In this document: one piece after another, positions 31,286 to 42,936 of the stretch
Numbering within the stretch: position 1 is the first letter of the stretch
Layout: each line of letters opens with the position of its first letter
Assembly: GCA_030144725.1 (NCBI GenBank)
Contig: JASKMD010000031.1
Span: forward strand, 8,157,823-8,221,822
DNA from: Haematococcus lacustris
Lineage: Eukaryota; Chlorophyta; Chlorophyceae; Chlamydomonadales; Haematococcaceae
Reading direction: 5' to 3'
DNA length: 64,000 nt
Made by a program: the position numbers and the translations under genes
The notes under the pieces: generated by a model
The model's input: only the letters and a program-made list of their open reading frames with translations
Database searches by the model: none
Told to the model about the DNA's origin: nothing

Positions 31286-31998
31286 ACTGGCAGGGCAGGG
31301 CAGGGATAGGGCAGGGCAGGGCAGGGCAGGGCAGGGATGGGGCAGGGCAGGGCTGGGTAGGGCAGGGATGGGGCAGGGCAGGGAAGGGCAGGGATAGGGC
31401 AGGGCAGGGCAGGGCAGGGCAGGGCAGGGCAGGGCAGGGCAGGGCAGGGCAGGGCAGGGCTGGGCAGGGCAGGGCAGGGCTGGGCTGGGCAGGTCAGGGA
31501 TGGGGCAGGGCAGGGATGGGGCAGGGCAGGGCAGGGCAGGGCAGGGCAGGGCAGGGCAGGGCTGGGCAGGGCAGGGCAGGCCAGGGCAGAGCAGGGCAGG
31601 GCTGGGCAGGGCTGGGCAGGGCAGGGCAGGGCAGGGCAGGGCAGGGCAGGGCAGGGCAGGGCAGGGCAGGGCAGGGCAGGGCAGGGCAGGGCAGGGCAGG
31701 GCAGGGCAGGGCAGGGCAGGGCAGGGCAGGGCAGGGCAGGGCAGGGCAGGGATGGGGTAGGGCAGGGCAGGGCAGGGCAGGGCAGGGCAGGGAGGGTCAA
31801 CGCAAGGCTGGGAGGGGGTAAGGCAGGGCTGGAATGGGGTGGGGCAGGGCTGGGATAGGGTGGGGCAGGGCAGGGCTGGGATAGGGTGGGGCAGGGCTGG
31901 GAGGGGTTGGGGCAGGGCTGGGCAGGGAGGGGAGGGGCAACGCAAGGTCGGGAGGGGGTTGGGCACGGATGGGATGGGGTGGGGCAGGGCTGGGAGGG
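31286..31998. repeat. GGGCA pentamer satellite (first array)
   Basis: Almost pure GGCAG pentamers to about 31790 with GGGAT and GGGCT variants, then longer GGGCTGGGAGGGG words. Strong G/C strand asymmetry and runs of GGG every five bases could fold as G-quadruplexes. Long Gly/Arg/Ala or Pro/Cys/Leu frames in all phases are by-products. Confidence 0.97.
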
Positions 31999-33741
31999 GA
32001 TCAGCTGACTCTAGGCTGTTCGCGCCCTTCCACAACTGCAGGGGAGATGGGGAGGGAGGGTACCATTAAGTTGGGGCTGGGTTGGGCGTGAGGGGTTTGT
32101 CGACGGATTGGGAGGGGGTGGGCGTGTCGGAAAAGGGAAGGGAAGGGGAGGTGCTGGTGGTGGTAGTGGGAAAAGGGAAGGGGTGTGACCATTGGAACCT
32201 GCAGCAAACAAGGGCATGCCAGCGGTCAGACTAGGTACATAGAGCTGCATAGTTGCAAGGGATAGCCACTCACCACTTGCTGATTGGAGTGTGTGAGGGG
32301 GGGATGGGGTTGGGTGTGGGGTGAAGGGGGGGATGGCAGGGGGGGGAGGGCGCTGCTCATGGGTGCCGCTTATTGCTGCCGCTATGAACTATTCATGGCT
32401 GCTCCTGACTGCTCCTGGCTATCCCTGGCAGCTCTGCCAAGCTGCTTTCCTTGGCTGCACTTCTTGGCTCCTGGCTCACAACTGCTCCTGCGCTCCAGGC
32501 TCCTCCAATACTCCTCCGCTCTGCCGCTCTAAGCTCCTTGCTGTTTGTGGCTGCGCTCACTAGCTGCACCTTTTTGCTGCGTAGCCTCCTAGCCATTGGA
32601 AGTCCACCTGCAAGCAACCCATGCCACAGACTTTCCCAATCGAGTGTTCGCTGTTTCGATAGCTCGTCAACAGCGCACCTTTCCTCTTGCTCCTTTCGCT
32701 CGACCGGGGCGCATGTATGCTATGGCTGGTCGCGAATGCTGTGTGGCTGCTGGCTGGCGCCTCACCTGCAAGGCACTACACCATGAGGCACACAGTCTGC
32801 GTCGGCGTTCAGGTGCTGCGTTGTGTGTGAGAGGTCACAGGGTCACGGCTCGGGTTGATAAGGCGCAGCGCCCGCGGACCATCTAGTCGTACTGGGTAAG
32901 GTCCTGCAGCGGGGGGGTCCTGGTTCGGAGGCTGGGCAAAATTCCGACGTATGTTAGATAATTTTTCGCAGCATTGTCAGAATTCTTACCGGGTGACTTA
33001 TCTGCCCTTCAGAATATGTCAGACCTTTCCTCAGAAAATACAGTCAAAATCTGTCAGGCCCTGAATAGAACATCCAGCTCAGGGAAGCTACAATTGGTGC
33101 GGCTCCGCAGACGACTTTGGCGATAGGCGCGCGACATTGACGACGGGCGCGCGACGACTGCTTGATCGCGCGACGACTGCACGACGACCATCGCCGGGGC
33201 AGTGCTAATCGTCAGGCGAGTTTATAATAATCCTTATGTTTCTGACTAAAATATGTTATGTGTGGTAGATTATCTAACTATATGTAATGACTTAAGTAGT
33301 ACATTTGCTACTTCTCCAACCTTGGTTGTCCTTTCTCTTACTGTAACGACTCGTCTTTCATTCTATTCCAGAACCAGAAATGGTTTGTTTAGTCTTTGTC
33401 GTCATTTCAATAAATAACTTATACATTTTAGTCTTTGTGTTGTTCCTTTTTACTTACTTGCCCTAGTGCTTGTTCATGTTTCATGAATGTGAAGCGTGCT
33501 CAAAGCGTCGACATGCGATAAAAATGCGATATTATTCTATACAGTTGTGCTAACTTTATAAGTATACTATAGTAAACTGAATAACTACTTACCTTTTTCT
33601 TCGTACATCACAGTAGTAGCTGTTATAAGTAGTGCGTCGACATCAGAGATTTGTACCGCGACATAGCGACGTATTGCACGCTACATTCGCTTCGGCATAA
33701 GCGAAACGTGCTTCACTACCGGGTTGTAGTCATTTCCTTCG
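31999..33741. repeat. Right arm of the 1.8-kb inverted repeat (E1)
   Basis: Inverted copy of 26993-28850. The outermost part (33741-33777: GGTTCGAGAACGG, TCGAGAATGCC) matches 35950-35985 rather than the left arm. Both arms keep a splice-donor-like stretch near the unknown exon (GTAAGT, here AAGGTAAGT). Confidence 0.93.
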
Positions 33742-34305
33742 GTTCGAGAACGGTTCATGTCGAGAATGCCAAAACTCGTCGTCATGGTCAGGGATGGCAG
33801 TGGCTGGACCTAATGGTTGCTTCTCAGGAGTAATCAATGTTGAGCGCTCCTTGGCAGGCTCGTTGTTGCTTTGCCCCACCACTCGCGCAAGGCCCTACAG
33901 CAAGCAGCACAACAAGTTGCATGTTGTGAGTGTGTGAGTCTACCTCATCACAGTCTATGAAGCAAAGTATGGGTGCTGACTGAAGGGCATGCTTCTTGTT
34001 GCCAATACCCGTGGTCAGTGCCGTGAATGCTGTCCTTACCTGAGATGTCCATGGAGAGAGGCTTCCAACATTGCTTTCTGACCTCGCCATGGAGTTTGAA
34101 CACCTGTGAACATGGAACAGAGAGAGGAAACTGACATGTGCGACATGTGCAAGGTGTTTGCCGCTTACGAGTGGGAATAAATCTAGGTCACGGTCCTCAC
34201 CTTCATTTGTTACCATGATCGTGACACAAGAAGTTGGCAGTTGCTATTTCATTACATTGCATCACAAGACTACATGGAGTTCATGCTATTATCTTAATGT
34301 GAAGT

Positions 34306-34637
34306 TGTTGCGTTGGAATAGGTGCTCGCGAGATGTTAGTGGTGCACATCCGGTGCATTATATACCCACGTAACATTCCTCCCCGCCTATTGGGGTCCGT
34401 CCTCGGGCCCTTAGCTCTACAAGGCCTTGCCTTGTGCGTTTCGGTGCACACGAGTGAGCGAAACCCCATCCAGGTAATGTTTCTACCGGATGTGGGAGAG
34501 ACACCACGCATTTTCCAAGGATCGAACCCGTGTCCTCTCGACACATTGGGTATCGGTCGGAAACCAATGTTGCGTTGGAATAGGTGCTCGCGAGATGTTA
34601 GTGGTGCACATCCGGTGCATTATATACCCACGTAACA
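34306..34637 (-). mobile_element. TRIM, copy in X2
   Basis: Same site, same GAAGT flanks and same 70-bp terminal repeats as 26431-26762. It arose by segmental duplication, not by a second insertion. Confidence 0.88.
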
Positions 34638-34783
34638 GAAGTACTCTTCTAATGTGTACTTGGGGTTTTGACGTGTTTGCTTGGCATTCTCAACAGTCGT
34701 GCGCTTCTCTTCTCTGATGACATCCGTACAACTAACGTCACTGCCAATAATGAGTTTGTGCACATCAACATACAAGGCAGCTC

Positions 34784-35015
34784 ATGCAACCTCATTTTCA
34801 CAAATTAAACATGTGCTTACGCCACATGGTCTTAGGCAATGACCCCGATTTAAGCTTGCGTCGATTTAAAGGAGATGACTACGACCCGGTAGAGAAGCAC
34901 GTTTCGCTTATGCCGAAGCGAGTGCAGCGTGCAATACGTCGCTATGTCGCGGTACAAATCTCTGATGTCGACGCACTACTTATAACAGCTACTACTGTGA
35001 TGTACGAAGAAAAAA
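34784..35015 (+). CDS. Unknown 77-codon exon with GTAAGT donor (X2)
   Basis: Same sequence as 26909-27140, including the donor. The DNA downstream switches at 35115 to a diverged family copy. Confidence 0.35.
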
Positions 35016-35115
35016 GTAAGTAGTTATTCAGTTTACTATAGTATACTTATAAAGTTAGCACAACTGTATAGAATAATATCGCATTTTTATCGCATGTCGA
35101 CGCTTTGAGCACGCT

Positions 35116-36796
35116 TCACATTCATAGAAGACACAAACAGGCACCAAACAGGAACCAAACAAACCATTTCTGGAACAGAAGGAAAGATTACCCATTACAA
35201 TAAGAGGAAGGACAAGCAAGATTGAAGGGAGTAGCAGGGTTGTAACTAAAGCCATCACATATTTACTATTAGATCATTTACCCCACATAACATATTTTAG
35301 CAAAATAAGTGACCTTCACCTTCTCTTTGAGCACTACGGCAGTCAGAAACATAAGGATTATTATAAACTTGCCTGACGATTAGCACTCCCCCGGCGATGG
35401 TCGTCGTGCAGTCGTCGCACGCCCGTCGTCGATGCCGCGCGCCAATCGCCGAAGTCGTCCGCGGAGCCGAACTAGTTGTAGTCGTCGGCACACCCAAACC
35501 CACGCGGCTGACAGACCACAACGTCCTTGCACTCCCCTAGCTTCCCTGAGCTGGATGTTCTGTTGAGGGCCTGGCAGATTTTGACCGTATTTTCTGAGGA
35601 AAGGTCTGACATATTATGAAGGAAGGACCTATTTATGGAGTCTTGGTCACACAATTACCCTGTCACCCGCCACTCGCCGCCGCCGCCGCCAACGTCGACG
35701 ACGGCGGCGACGACGGCGACAACGACGACAGCAGCGAACACAATGAGCTCAGGATGCCACAAGCAGTGCCAACAATCAGACAGTGCTTTCTGACCTCGCC
35801 ATGGAGTTTGATTTCCTGTGGACATGGAACAGAGAGACGAAACTGACATGACACAAGAAGTTGGCAGTTGATATTGCATTACATTGCATCACAAGACTAC
35901 ATGGAGTTCATGCTTTTTTCTTAATGTGAAGTACTCTTCTAATGTGTACTTGGAGTTTTGGCATTCTCGACATGAACCGTTCTCGAACCGAAGGAAATGA
36001 CTACAACCCGGTAGTGAAGCACGTTTCGCTTATGCCGAAGCGAATGTAGCGTGCAATACGTCGCTATGTCGCGGTACAAATCTCTGATGTCGACGCACTA
36101 CTTATAACAGCTACTACTGTGATGTACGAAGAAAAAAGTAAGTAGTTATTCAGTTTACTATAGTATACTTATAAAGTTAGCACAATTGTATAGAATAATA
36201 TCGCATTTTTATCGCATGTCGACGCTTTGAGCACGCTTCACATTCATGAAACATGAACAAGCACTAGGGCAAGTAAGTAAAAAGGAACAACACAAAGACT
36301 AAAATGTATAAGTTATTTATTGAAATGACGACAAAGACTAAACAAACCATTTCTGGTTCTGGAATAGAATGAAAGACGAGTCGTTACAGTAAGAGAAAGG
36401 ACAACCAAGGTTGGAGAAGTAGCAAATGTACTACTTAAGTCATTACATATAGTTAGATAATCTACCACACATAACATATTTTAGTCAGAAACATAAGGAT
36501 TATTATAAACTCGCCTGACGATTAGCACTGCCCCGGCGATGGTCGTCGTGCAGTCGTCGCGCGATCAAGCAGTCGTCGCGCGCCCGTCGTCAATGTCGCG
36601 CGCCTATCGCCAAAGTCGTCTGCGGAGCCGCACCAATTGTAGCTTCCCTGAGCTGGATGTTCTATTCAGGGCCTGACAGATTTTGACTGTATTTTCTGAG
36701 GAAAGGTCTGACATATTCTGAAGGGAGGACCCATTTGTCTTGGAGTGTTGGTCACACAATTACCCTGTCACCTAGCCTGTCACCTAGCCTGTCACG
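35116..36796. repeat. Further diverged copies of the E1-arm family
   Basis: 35116-35690 is a diverged copy of 27240-27740. 35785-36727 is a second copy with a shorter left part (no TRIM, empty site at 35921-35950). Both end with GGTCTGACATATTNTGAAGG and then GTCACACAATTACCCTGTCACC. A GCC/GAC-rich low-complexity stretch lies at 35676-35735. No intact gene. Confidence 0.8.
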
Positions 36797-37184
36797 TTAT
36801 CAACCGGGTTAGGACCCGAAGCCAGTAGCACCCCATGCAGCAGGTGTGGTTCAGTAGCTACAAACCTCCCTCTTCTTGCGAGAGGCCGGGGGATCGACAC
36901 CCGCAAAGGGGCCAGCAACATTTGGCGTAATCGATCTCTCTTGAGGGCAGTGCCCGCCATCGTGCGGGGTGGGAGCTGGAGTGGAGTAGGCTAATTTCCT
37001 ATGAAGCTCAGGAGGGTAGACACGTTTCCGAGCCGGGGCGTGTCGTGCTGTGAGAGCGCCCTTTAGGCATACGTCAGCCCGCGGGGGCCCCTCCCATGGT
37101 GTGAAAGACCAGAAGCGGCGCGCGGTTCCTTAGTGCACGCCCCCTGAAGCTTCGGGGGGAGTAGTCTTTCTTTCTTTCTTTCTT
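36797..37184 (+). mobile_element. tRNA-derived SINE
   Basis: 388 bp flanked by the 12-bp direct repeat TAGCCTGTCACG (36785-36796 and 37185-37196). Near the head are an A-box-like TGGTTCAGTAGC (36847-36858) and a B-box-like GGATCGACACC (36891-36901) with tRNA-like spacing. The 3' end is a TTTC simple repeat. It codes for nothing, and a LINE presumably moved it. The tRNA parent is not identified. Confidence 0.85.
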
Positions 37185-38406
37185 TAGCCTGTCACGCGCC
37201 ACCCGTCAAATGTCACACGTCACCCAAACGAACAACGGCAACGACAGCAACGGCAGGCCTGGAACCTTCCCGGCGCGGCTGGCGTTTCTGGGAGGCTTGC
37301 ACGGCTTGCATCGCGTGCTCGACCTGTGTCAACAAAGAACATGCCGCGTTTGCGCCCGGCAATCCATCAGCTGCTAGCAGCGTAGGGCAACCAGCTCTAA
37401 GCGTGCATATGTCTGCCCTCCTGCTTGCTGCTGTCCACAGGCTCCACGCAATCAGGAGAAGGCGCTGGCAGCGGCAACGAGCTGCAGGCGGGGCTGTGTC
37501 GTTGTGAAGGTTCACCTAGTCTGGTTGCCGTGGCCTCTTGCGAGTTCTAATCCGAGCTTTCTGATGCCCCGCTCTTGCCCTCGCCACACTCACCCAAGCA
37601 CGGCATCTACGCATCAGGGTCAAAAGACAGTCCAGGTAGCACCCTGGCAGGACGCGTCGAGCTGCAACACAGCGAGCATAGCACGGCCATCCCAGCCCCT
37701 TCCAGCCCACAGGGCAGCGGCGACAACCCGATGGCACTGCTGAACATGTCGCACCACTTCATCTGCCTCACCATTCCGCCTTCCGCTACCTGCTACCCTT
37801 TCAGCCCTTGTTCGTATAAAGCGTCAACTGCGGCTGCTAGAGGTGTGGGCGACGCCGTGCAAGCGTACTCGCCAGCTCTAGCTCTGCAATACTGGACGTT
37901 GCGTGGGGCGACTTCGCCACCTCTAGCGCTGCATAGCTCTAGTTGCGTGGAGCGACGTCGTGCAGCGTCCATTGGGTAGCGACTACCGCTACAGCTGGCT
38001 CTCATCCAGCTTCCTTGTTGGCCCTTACGCTTCAGCAGCGTGCATTGGGCCCATCAATCGCTCCGACCAGCAACGGGCAATCCTCAAGCACAATCAATTC
38101 TCCCGGTAAGTGGCTACCCCATGGGGGTAGCCACCGTCACCCCCCACAGGGTAGGTTGCGCCAACCGACCAACCGCTGCCCGCCCAGCTGCTCCTGCGAA
38201 CGCGGTCTGCGCTGCAACCCACGTATCAAATCTAATCTCCGTGCTCCGCAGCCATGCTTTTCACGGGCATATTTGCCTGCTCGCTGGCCTGGCATCAGCA
38301 TCGACAGCCGCAGTGACTACCATCGTTGCAGCACCAACGGAAGCAGAGCAAGCGGATGCAGCACCAGCCTCAGGAGCTAGGTCAGCGCACGATGCAGCTG
38401 TAACCC

Positions 38407-38846
38407 ACAGCGAGCTCGTCCCCCTAACAGCTATGGCATATATAAGAAGCGGCGCCATATCCAGAGTTTGCACACCGCAGTTTGCACACCGCTCCGCCAA
38501 AATCCATGTGTTTAGCAGCACTGGAGTGAAGAAAGGCTGCAACGATTTGACAGCGTCTGGGTTGAATCTCAGCCAGATCCTAACAGATGTGGAGTTGCTG
38601 TATCCTTCCCTCTACAAGCTCATCAGCATGCTGGCAGACACGGATGCAGCCATGCGTGGTGCTGCAGCCCAATCATTGATGCGTACAGGCAGCATGTGCA
38701 GTGGTGATTTGTCTGCCATGGGAGCTAGGTGCATACTTCGCAAGCAGAAGGGTAACAAGGTAGCCAGCAAGTCAGCAAGGCAGGCGCCCAGTGCTGTAGT
38801 CACCATCAGTTCATTGCCACGTCGCAATGATGGCAGCAAGAGGTGA
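38407..38846 (+). CDS. Open frame of unknown function next to the left TIR of E2
   Basis: Continues a frame coming out of the TIR. Encodes CNDLTASGLNLSQILTDVEL, LYPSLYKLISMLADTDAAM and a basic C-terminus (ILRKQKGNKVASKSARQ) ending at TGA 38844. Composition is protein-like and unlike the satellites. No family recognised and no clear start. Confidence 0.3.
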
Positions 38847-39447
38847 CAATCAGCAGACCTGCATTCCCAGTAGCAGCAGGCAGCAAGCGTCGCAGCTGCC
38901 TGGCTTCACTGCCACCTCCCAGCTGTTTGGCAGCCCCCATGCACCAGCACCGCACTCGACAGGCATCGCTGCCACCTTACAGCTTTTTGGCAGCCCCCCT
39001 GCAATCCCACAGCAGCAACCAGGCACCACTGCCACGTCACAGCTTTTTGGCAGCCCGCATGCGCCGGCACCGCAGCTGCCTGGCACTGCTGCCACCTCAC
39101 AGCTGTTTGGCAGCCCTCAAGAGCCAGCACAACATCTGACAGGCGTCGCTGCCACCTTACAGCTGTTTGGCAGCCCCCCCTTGCTCCCACAGCGGCAGTT
39201 AGGCACCACTGCTACGTCACAACTGTTTGGCAGCCCACATGCGCCAGCACCGCAACTGCCTGGCACCACTGCCACCTTACTGCTGTTTGGCAGCACCCCC
39301 CTGCTCCCACAGCGGCAGCCAGGCACCACTGCCACGTCACAACTGTTTGGCAGCCCACATGCGCAATGTGTCTTGATGGCTTGGATGACATGCACGTCAG
39401 CAACAACATTGAGAGTGCCAGACTGTAGTGGACAAACATGCAGCTAG
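38827..39447 (+). CDS. Protein with eight 20-residue LFGSP repeats
   Basis: Starts ATGATG at 38827, 206 codons. From about 38893 to 39372 it is eight tandem 60-bp units, each giving TATSQLFGSPHAPAPQLPGT or a variant. Unit type alternates in part (HAPAPQLPG versus PLLPQRQPG). The FG dipeptide with polar spacer recalls FG-repeat proteins such as nucleoporins, but no other nucleoporin feature is present. It lies in a mobile element, so it may be a repeat that happens to be open. Confidence 0.35.
   Translation: MMAARGDNQQTCIPSSSRQQASQLPGFTATSQLFGSPHAPAPHSTGIAATLQLFGSPPAIPQQQPGTTATSQLFGSPHAPAPQLPGTAATSQLFGSPQEPAQHLTGVAATLQLFGSPPLLPQRQLGTTATSQLFGSPHAPAPQLPGTTATLLLFGSTPLLPQRQPGTTATSQLFGSPHAQCVLMAWMTCTSATTLRVPDCSGQTCS
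38893..39372. repeat. 60-bp tandem repeat, eight units
   Basis: Exact 60-bp period: the word TTTGGCAGC returns every 60 bases from 38925 to 39345. Units differ by substitutions but no indels, so the frame is kept. Confidence 0.97.
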
Positions 39448-40789
39448 GAGCAGCAGCTGGGAGGCGCTTGGAGCGACAGCCAGGACTTCAGGTGAGTGCA
39501 CGTGCTGTTAGGGTGTCAGCCCAGCCTGCCAAACTCTGGTCATGCATGTTCTGCCGTGGCTTGGTGGTTGCTAACATGTCATGCATGTCCTTATTCATCT
39601 GCTTGCTGGCTGATGTTTGCTTGCAGTTGTCCATAGCTGGGGCATGACAAGAGTAGCATGGCTTGGTGTTTGCAAGCAAGGCGGGTAGCGGCGTAGAGCA
39701 GCAATCAACAAGGAGCCAGCAAGGACCGTACCCTCCCCGTACCCCGTACCCTCCCCCATCCCACCACCACCACTTCCAAGTCTGCCACCCACCTACCCTC
39801 CTCCCCTCTCCTCTCCCACAGCACCTAGCCGCCTATGGAGTAGCAGCCTGGAGCTGGTAGCATAGAGCAGACAGCATGGAGCGGGCAGCATGGAGCGGGT
39901 GCTGCTGCCAGTGGTGATGGTGCTGCTGCTAGTGCTGCTGCTGTTGTTGTTGCTGCTGCTTGAGCTGCTGAGCAGCCTAGTAGTAGCAACCAACCCAGTT
40001 TGGGGACGTGGGGCAGGGGCAGCAAGTCACCTACTACCCCCCCTCCCCTCACCCTCACCCCACGGCACACGCTGCAGCCCCTTCCCTACCCCACCCAGCA
40101 GCCCTTGGCGTACCAGCTTGGAGCAACAGGGATAGGTGCGCCTAGCAACAAGCTCTGCTGCTTATGGAGCATGGCCGGCTGCTTGTCTGGCTGCGGCACA
40201 TGATTGTGTGTGCAAGGGGGCATGCAGTGAGCCTGAGCCGCATGGTGAGGCTGAGTCAGGGCAGCTGCAGCAGTCATTGCAATTAGGGCGGTTGTTCAAG
40301 ATCAAACAACACATGCAGCAGTACCAAGACATGTTAATCAAGGCTGAGGGCATGCACATGAGCTAGGAGGGCAGGGACATGTGCACAACTTACCACTTGT
40401 AACACCCTTGTAATCCCTTGTAACGTGGTGGCCATGTAATGCTATCCAACCAACCGCTTATGTAATTCCTCACCATCGAGAGCTGACCTAACTTGACTTC
40501 CAGAGTCACCTGGTCCCAACGTATGCATACCATGCATGCAACCCAGTCGAAATAGCCAAGCCAAATAGGAAGGGCCGCGCCGAAGCCTAGACTTTCCAGC
40601 CTAAACACTGCTAGCAACGCCCTGCCTCCTAGCCAACACAACTGTTGTGGTACACTTTGATGTAAGCCAACACAGTTGGTGTGGTACATTGTGATGTCAG
40701 CCTGTGTCAGACTGTGGCACACTGTGACACCACCCCGCCATACCTCTAGCTCATTACCTACATACACACAGCACCTACATACCTCGGGT
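39448..40789. other. E2 interior: no gene recognised
   Basis: A good donor (CTTCAG/GTGAGT) sits at 39491. 39640-39850 matches part of the E1 loop. CTGTTGTTGTTGCTGCTG-type microsatellite fills 39900-39970. GTGGTACAYTKTGATGT words repeat at 40640-40725. Confidence 0.5.
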
Positions 40790-41230
40790 ACCATGTTTGC
40801 AGCATTAGCGCATCACCGCGTGGTGGTGTTGTCCATGCAAGGGGCATGTGGCGCACCACACCCTAGCATGTGGCTGGTTCTGGTGAGCCTCCACTATAGG
40901 TACCATCCGTGGTGCAGCTAGCTGTGACACATTGGGTGTGGATCACTGCCAGGCCTGCAATTGCTAAGCATGACCGTGATGCATACATGCAAAGGGGGTA
41001 TGTAGCAGGTGGCTACCACGTTTGCAGCATTAGCGCATCACCGCGTGGTGGTGTTGTCCATACAAGGTATCATGTATGACGAGGATACACGGCTAATGAC
41101 AACCACACTTTTCTTCATTACATCTTGACCATTCACAACTGACAAATCACGTTGTGTGGCATGGAACTGAACGGAAGCTCAGGACAGCCTTTTGAAAGCT
41201 TTTGTACCATGCAACATTCTTCTCAGATGG
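40790..41230. repeat. 225-bp repeat and foldback arm, second locus
   Basis: About 1.2 units of the repeat found at 30116-30790, followed by the same right arm (ATGGAACTGAACGGAAGCTC). Shared by two elements with different termini. Confidence 0.88.
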
Positions 41231-41259
41231 GCTCAAAGTTGCTGTTGATTGCTAATACA

Positions 41260-41818
41260 AGACTGCACTGCCACACATCTACAACCTGCTGCTGCTGTCC
41301 ATGCACTGCTCATGCATTACAGCCTGCTGCTCTTGCTGCTGCTCATGCACCGCAACACACCTACAACCTGCTGCTGCCCATGCACTGCTGCTCATGCACT
41401 ACAACCTGCTGCTGCTGCTACTCATGCACTATAGCACATGCACTTCTGCCTGCTGCTGCTGCTGCTCATGCACTGCAGCACACCTGCAGCCTGCTGCTAC
41501 CTGCACTGCTACACACCTACAGCCTGCTGCTGCTGCTGCACATGCACTGCTGCTCATGCATTACAGCCTGCTGCTGCAGCTGTTCATGCACTGCAGTACA
41601 TGCACAACGGCCCGCTGCTGCTGCTCATGCACTGCAACACACCTTCAACCTGCACTGCTACACACCTACAGCCTGCTGCTGCTGCCCATACACTGCTGCT
41701 GTTGTCCTTGCACAGCTGCTCATGCACTGTAACACATGCACTGCAGCCTGCTGCTGCTGCTCATGCACCGCAGCACACCTGCAGCCTGCTGCTACCTGCA
41801 GCCTGCACTGCCACACAT
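41260..41818. repeat. CTGCTGCTCATGCACTGCAG minisatellite, second locus
   Basis: Longer copy of 30946-31285, in the same order relative to the 225-bp repeat and the G-rich satellite. Confidence 0.88.
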
Positions 41819-42760
41819 GAACAGGCAGGGCAGGGCAGGGCAGGGCAGGGCAGGGCAGGGCAGGGCAGGGCAGGGCAGGGCAGGGCAGGGCAGGGCAGGG
41901 AGGGGCAGGGCAGGGCAGGGGGCAGGGCAGGGGGCAGGGCAGGGGGCCTGGATGGGGTGGGGCAGGGCTTGGATGGGGTGGGGCAGGGCTGGGATGGGGT
42001 GGGGCAGGGCTGGGAGGGGGTGGGGTGGGGCAGGGCTGGGAGGGGGTGGGGTGGGGCAGGGCTGGGAGGGGGTGGGGCAGGGCTGGGAGGGGGTGGGGCA
42101 GGGCTGGGCAGGGAGGGGAGGGGCAACCCGAGGCTGGGAGGGGGTGGGGTGGGGCTGGGCAGGGAGGGGGCAGGGCTGGGAGGGGGTAGGGCAGGGCTGG
42201 GAGGGGGTGGGGCAGGGCTGGGCAGGGAGGGGAGGGGCAACGCAAGGCTGGGAGGGGGTGGGGCAGGGCTGGGCAGGGAGGGGAGGGGCAACGCAAGGCT
42301 GGGATTGGGTGGGGCAGTGCTGGGATTGGGTGGGGCAGGGTTGGGATTGGGTGGGGCAGGGCTGGGAGGGGGTGGGGTGGGGCAGGGCTGGGAGGGGGTG
42401 GGGTGGGGCAGGGCTGGGAGGGGGTGGGGCAGGGCTGGGCAGGGAGGGGAGGGGCAACACGAGGCTGGGAGGGGGTGGGGTGGGGCTGGGCAGGGAGGGG
42501 GCAGGGCTGGGAGGGGGTAGGGCAGGGCTGGGAGGGGGTGGGGCAGGGCTGGGCAGGGAGGGGAGGGGCAACGCAAGGCTGGGAGGGGGTGGGGCAGGGC
42601 TGGGCAGGGAGGGGCAGGGCTGGGAGGAGGTGGAGCAGGGCTGGGCAGGGAGGGGAGGGGCAACGCAAGGCTGGGATTGGGTGGGGCAGGGCTGGGATTG
42701 GATGGGGCAGGGCTGGGAGGGGGTGGGGCAGGGCTGGGCTGCGGCGGTGAGGGGTGGGGC
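41819..42760. repeat. G-rich satellite (second array) with higher-order units
   Basis: GGGCA pentamers to about 41900, then longer units of GGGCTGGGAGGGGGTGGGGC. The block GGGCAACGCAAGGCTGGGAG marks a higher-order repeat (for example 42119, 42235, 42285, 42452, 42567, 42659). Frames longer than 300 codons on both strands are artefacts. Confidence 0.95.
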
Positions 42761-42936
42761 TGGGCGGCGGGTTGCCGGTCTTGCCGTTCTATGTTGTTGT
42801 TGGCCCCTTGAACTGTAATTGTGGAAGGCCTGCATGTTTAGGCACACAACAACAGAGTTCTGGCAAGGGTACTGCAAGGGGCGAATTGTTAGTGCTGCCC
42901 CTAATGTGTTAGTGGCTAGGTATTACCCTAACCATC

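Larger units (their letters stand above)
33783..35115. repeat. 1.33-kb direct duplication, copy X2
   Basis: Copy of 25908-27240. Carries part of the proline-rich exon (33783-33894), the first exon (34040-34090), the TRIM and the unknown exon. Cut off from the rest of gene G2, so its gene parts are dead ends. Confidence 0.93.

Noticed and set aside
38893..39372. True nucleoporin gene
   Set aside because: Only the repeat resembles FG proteins, no folded nucleoporin domain is present, and it lies in a mobile element.
41438..42877. Frames of 300-360 codons on both strands
   Set aside because: Products of the G-rich satellite; overlapping, repetitive, and with no protein-like composition.
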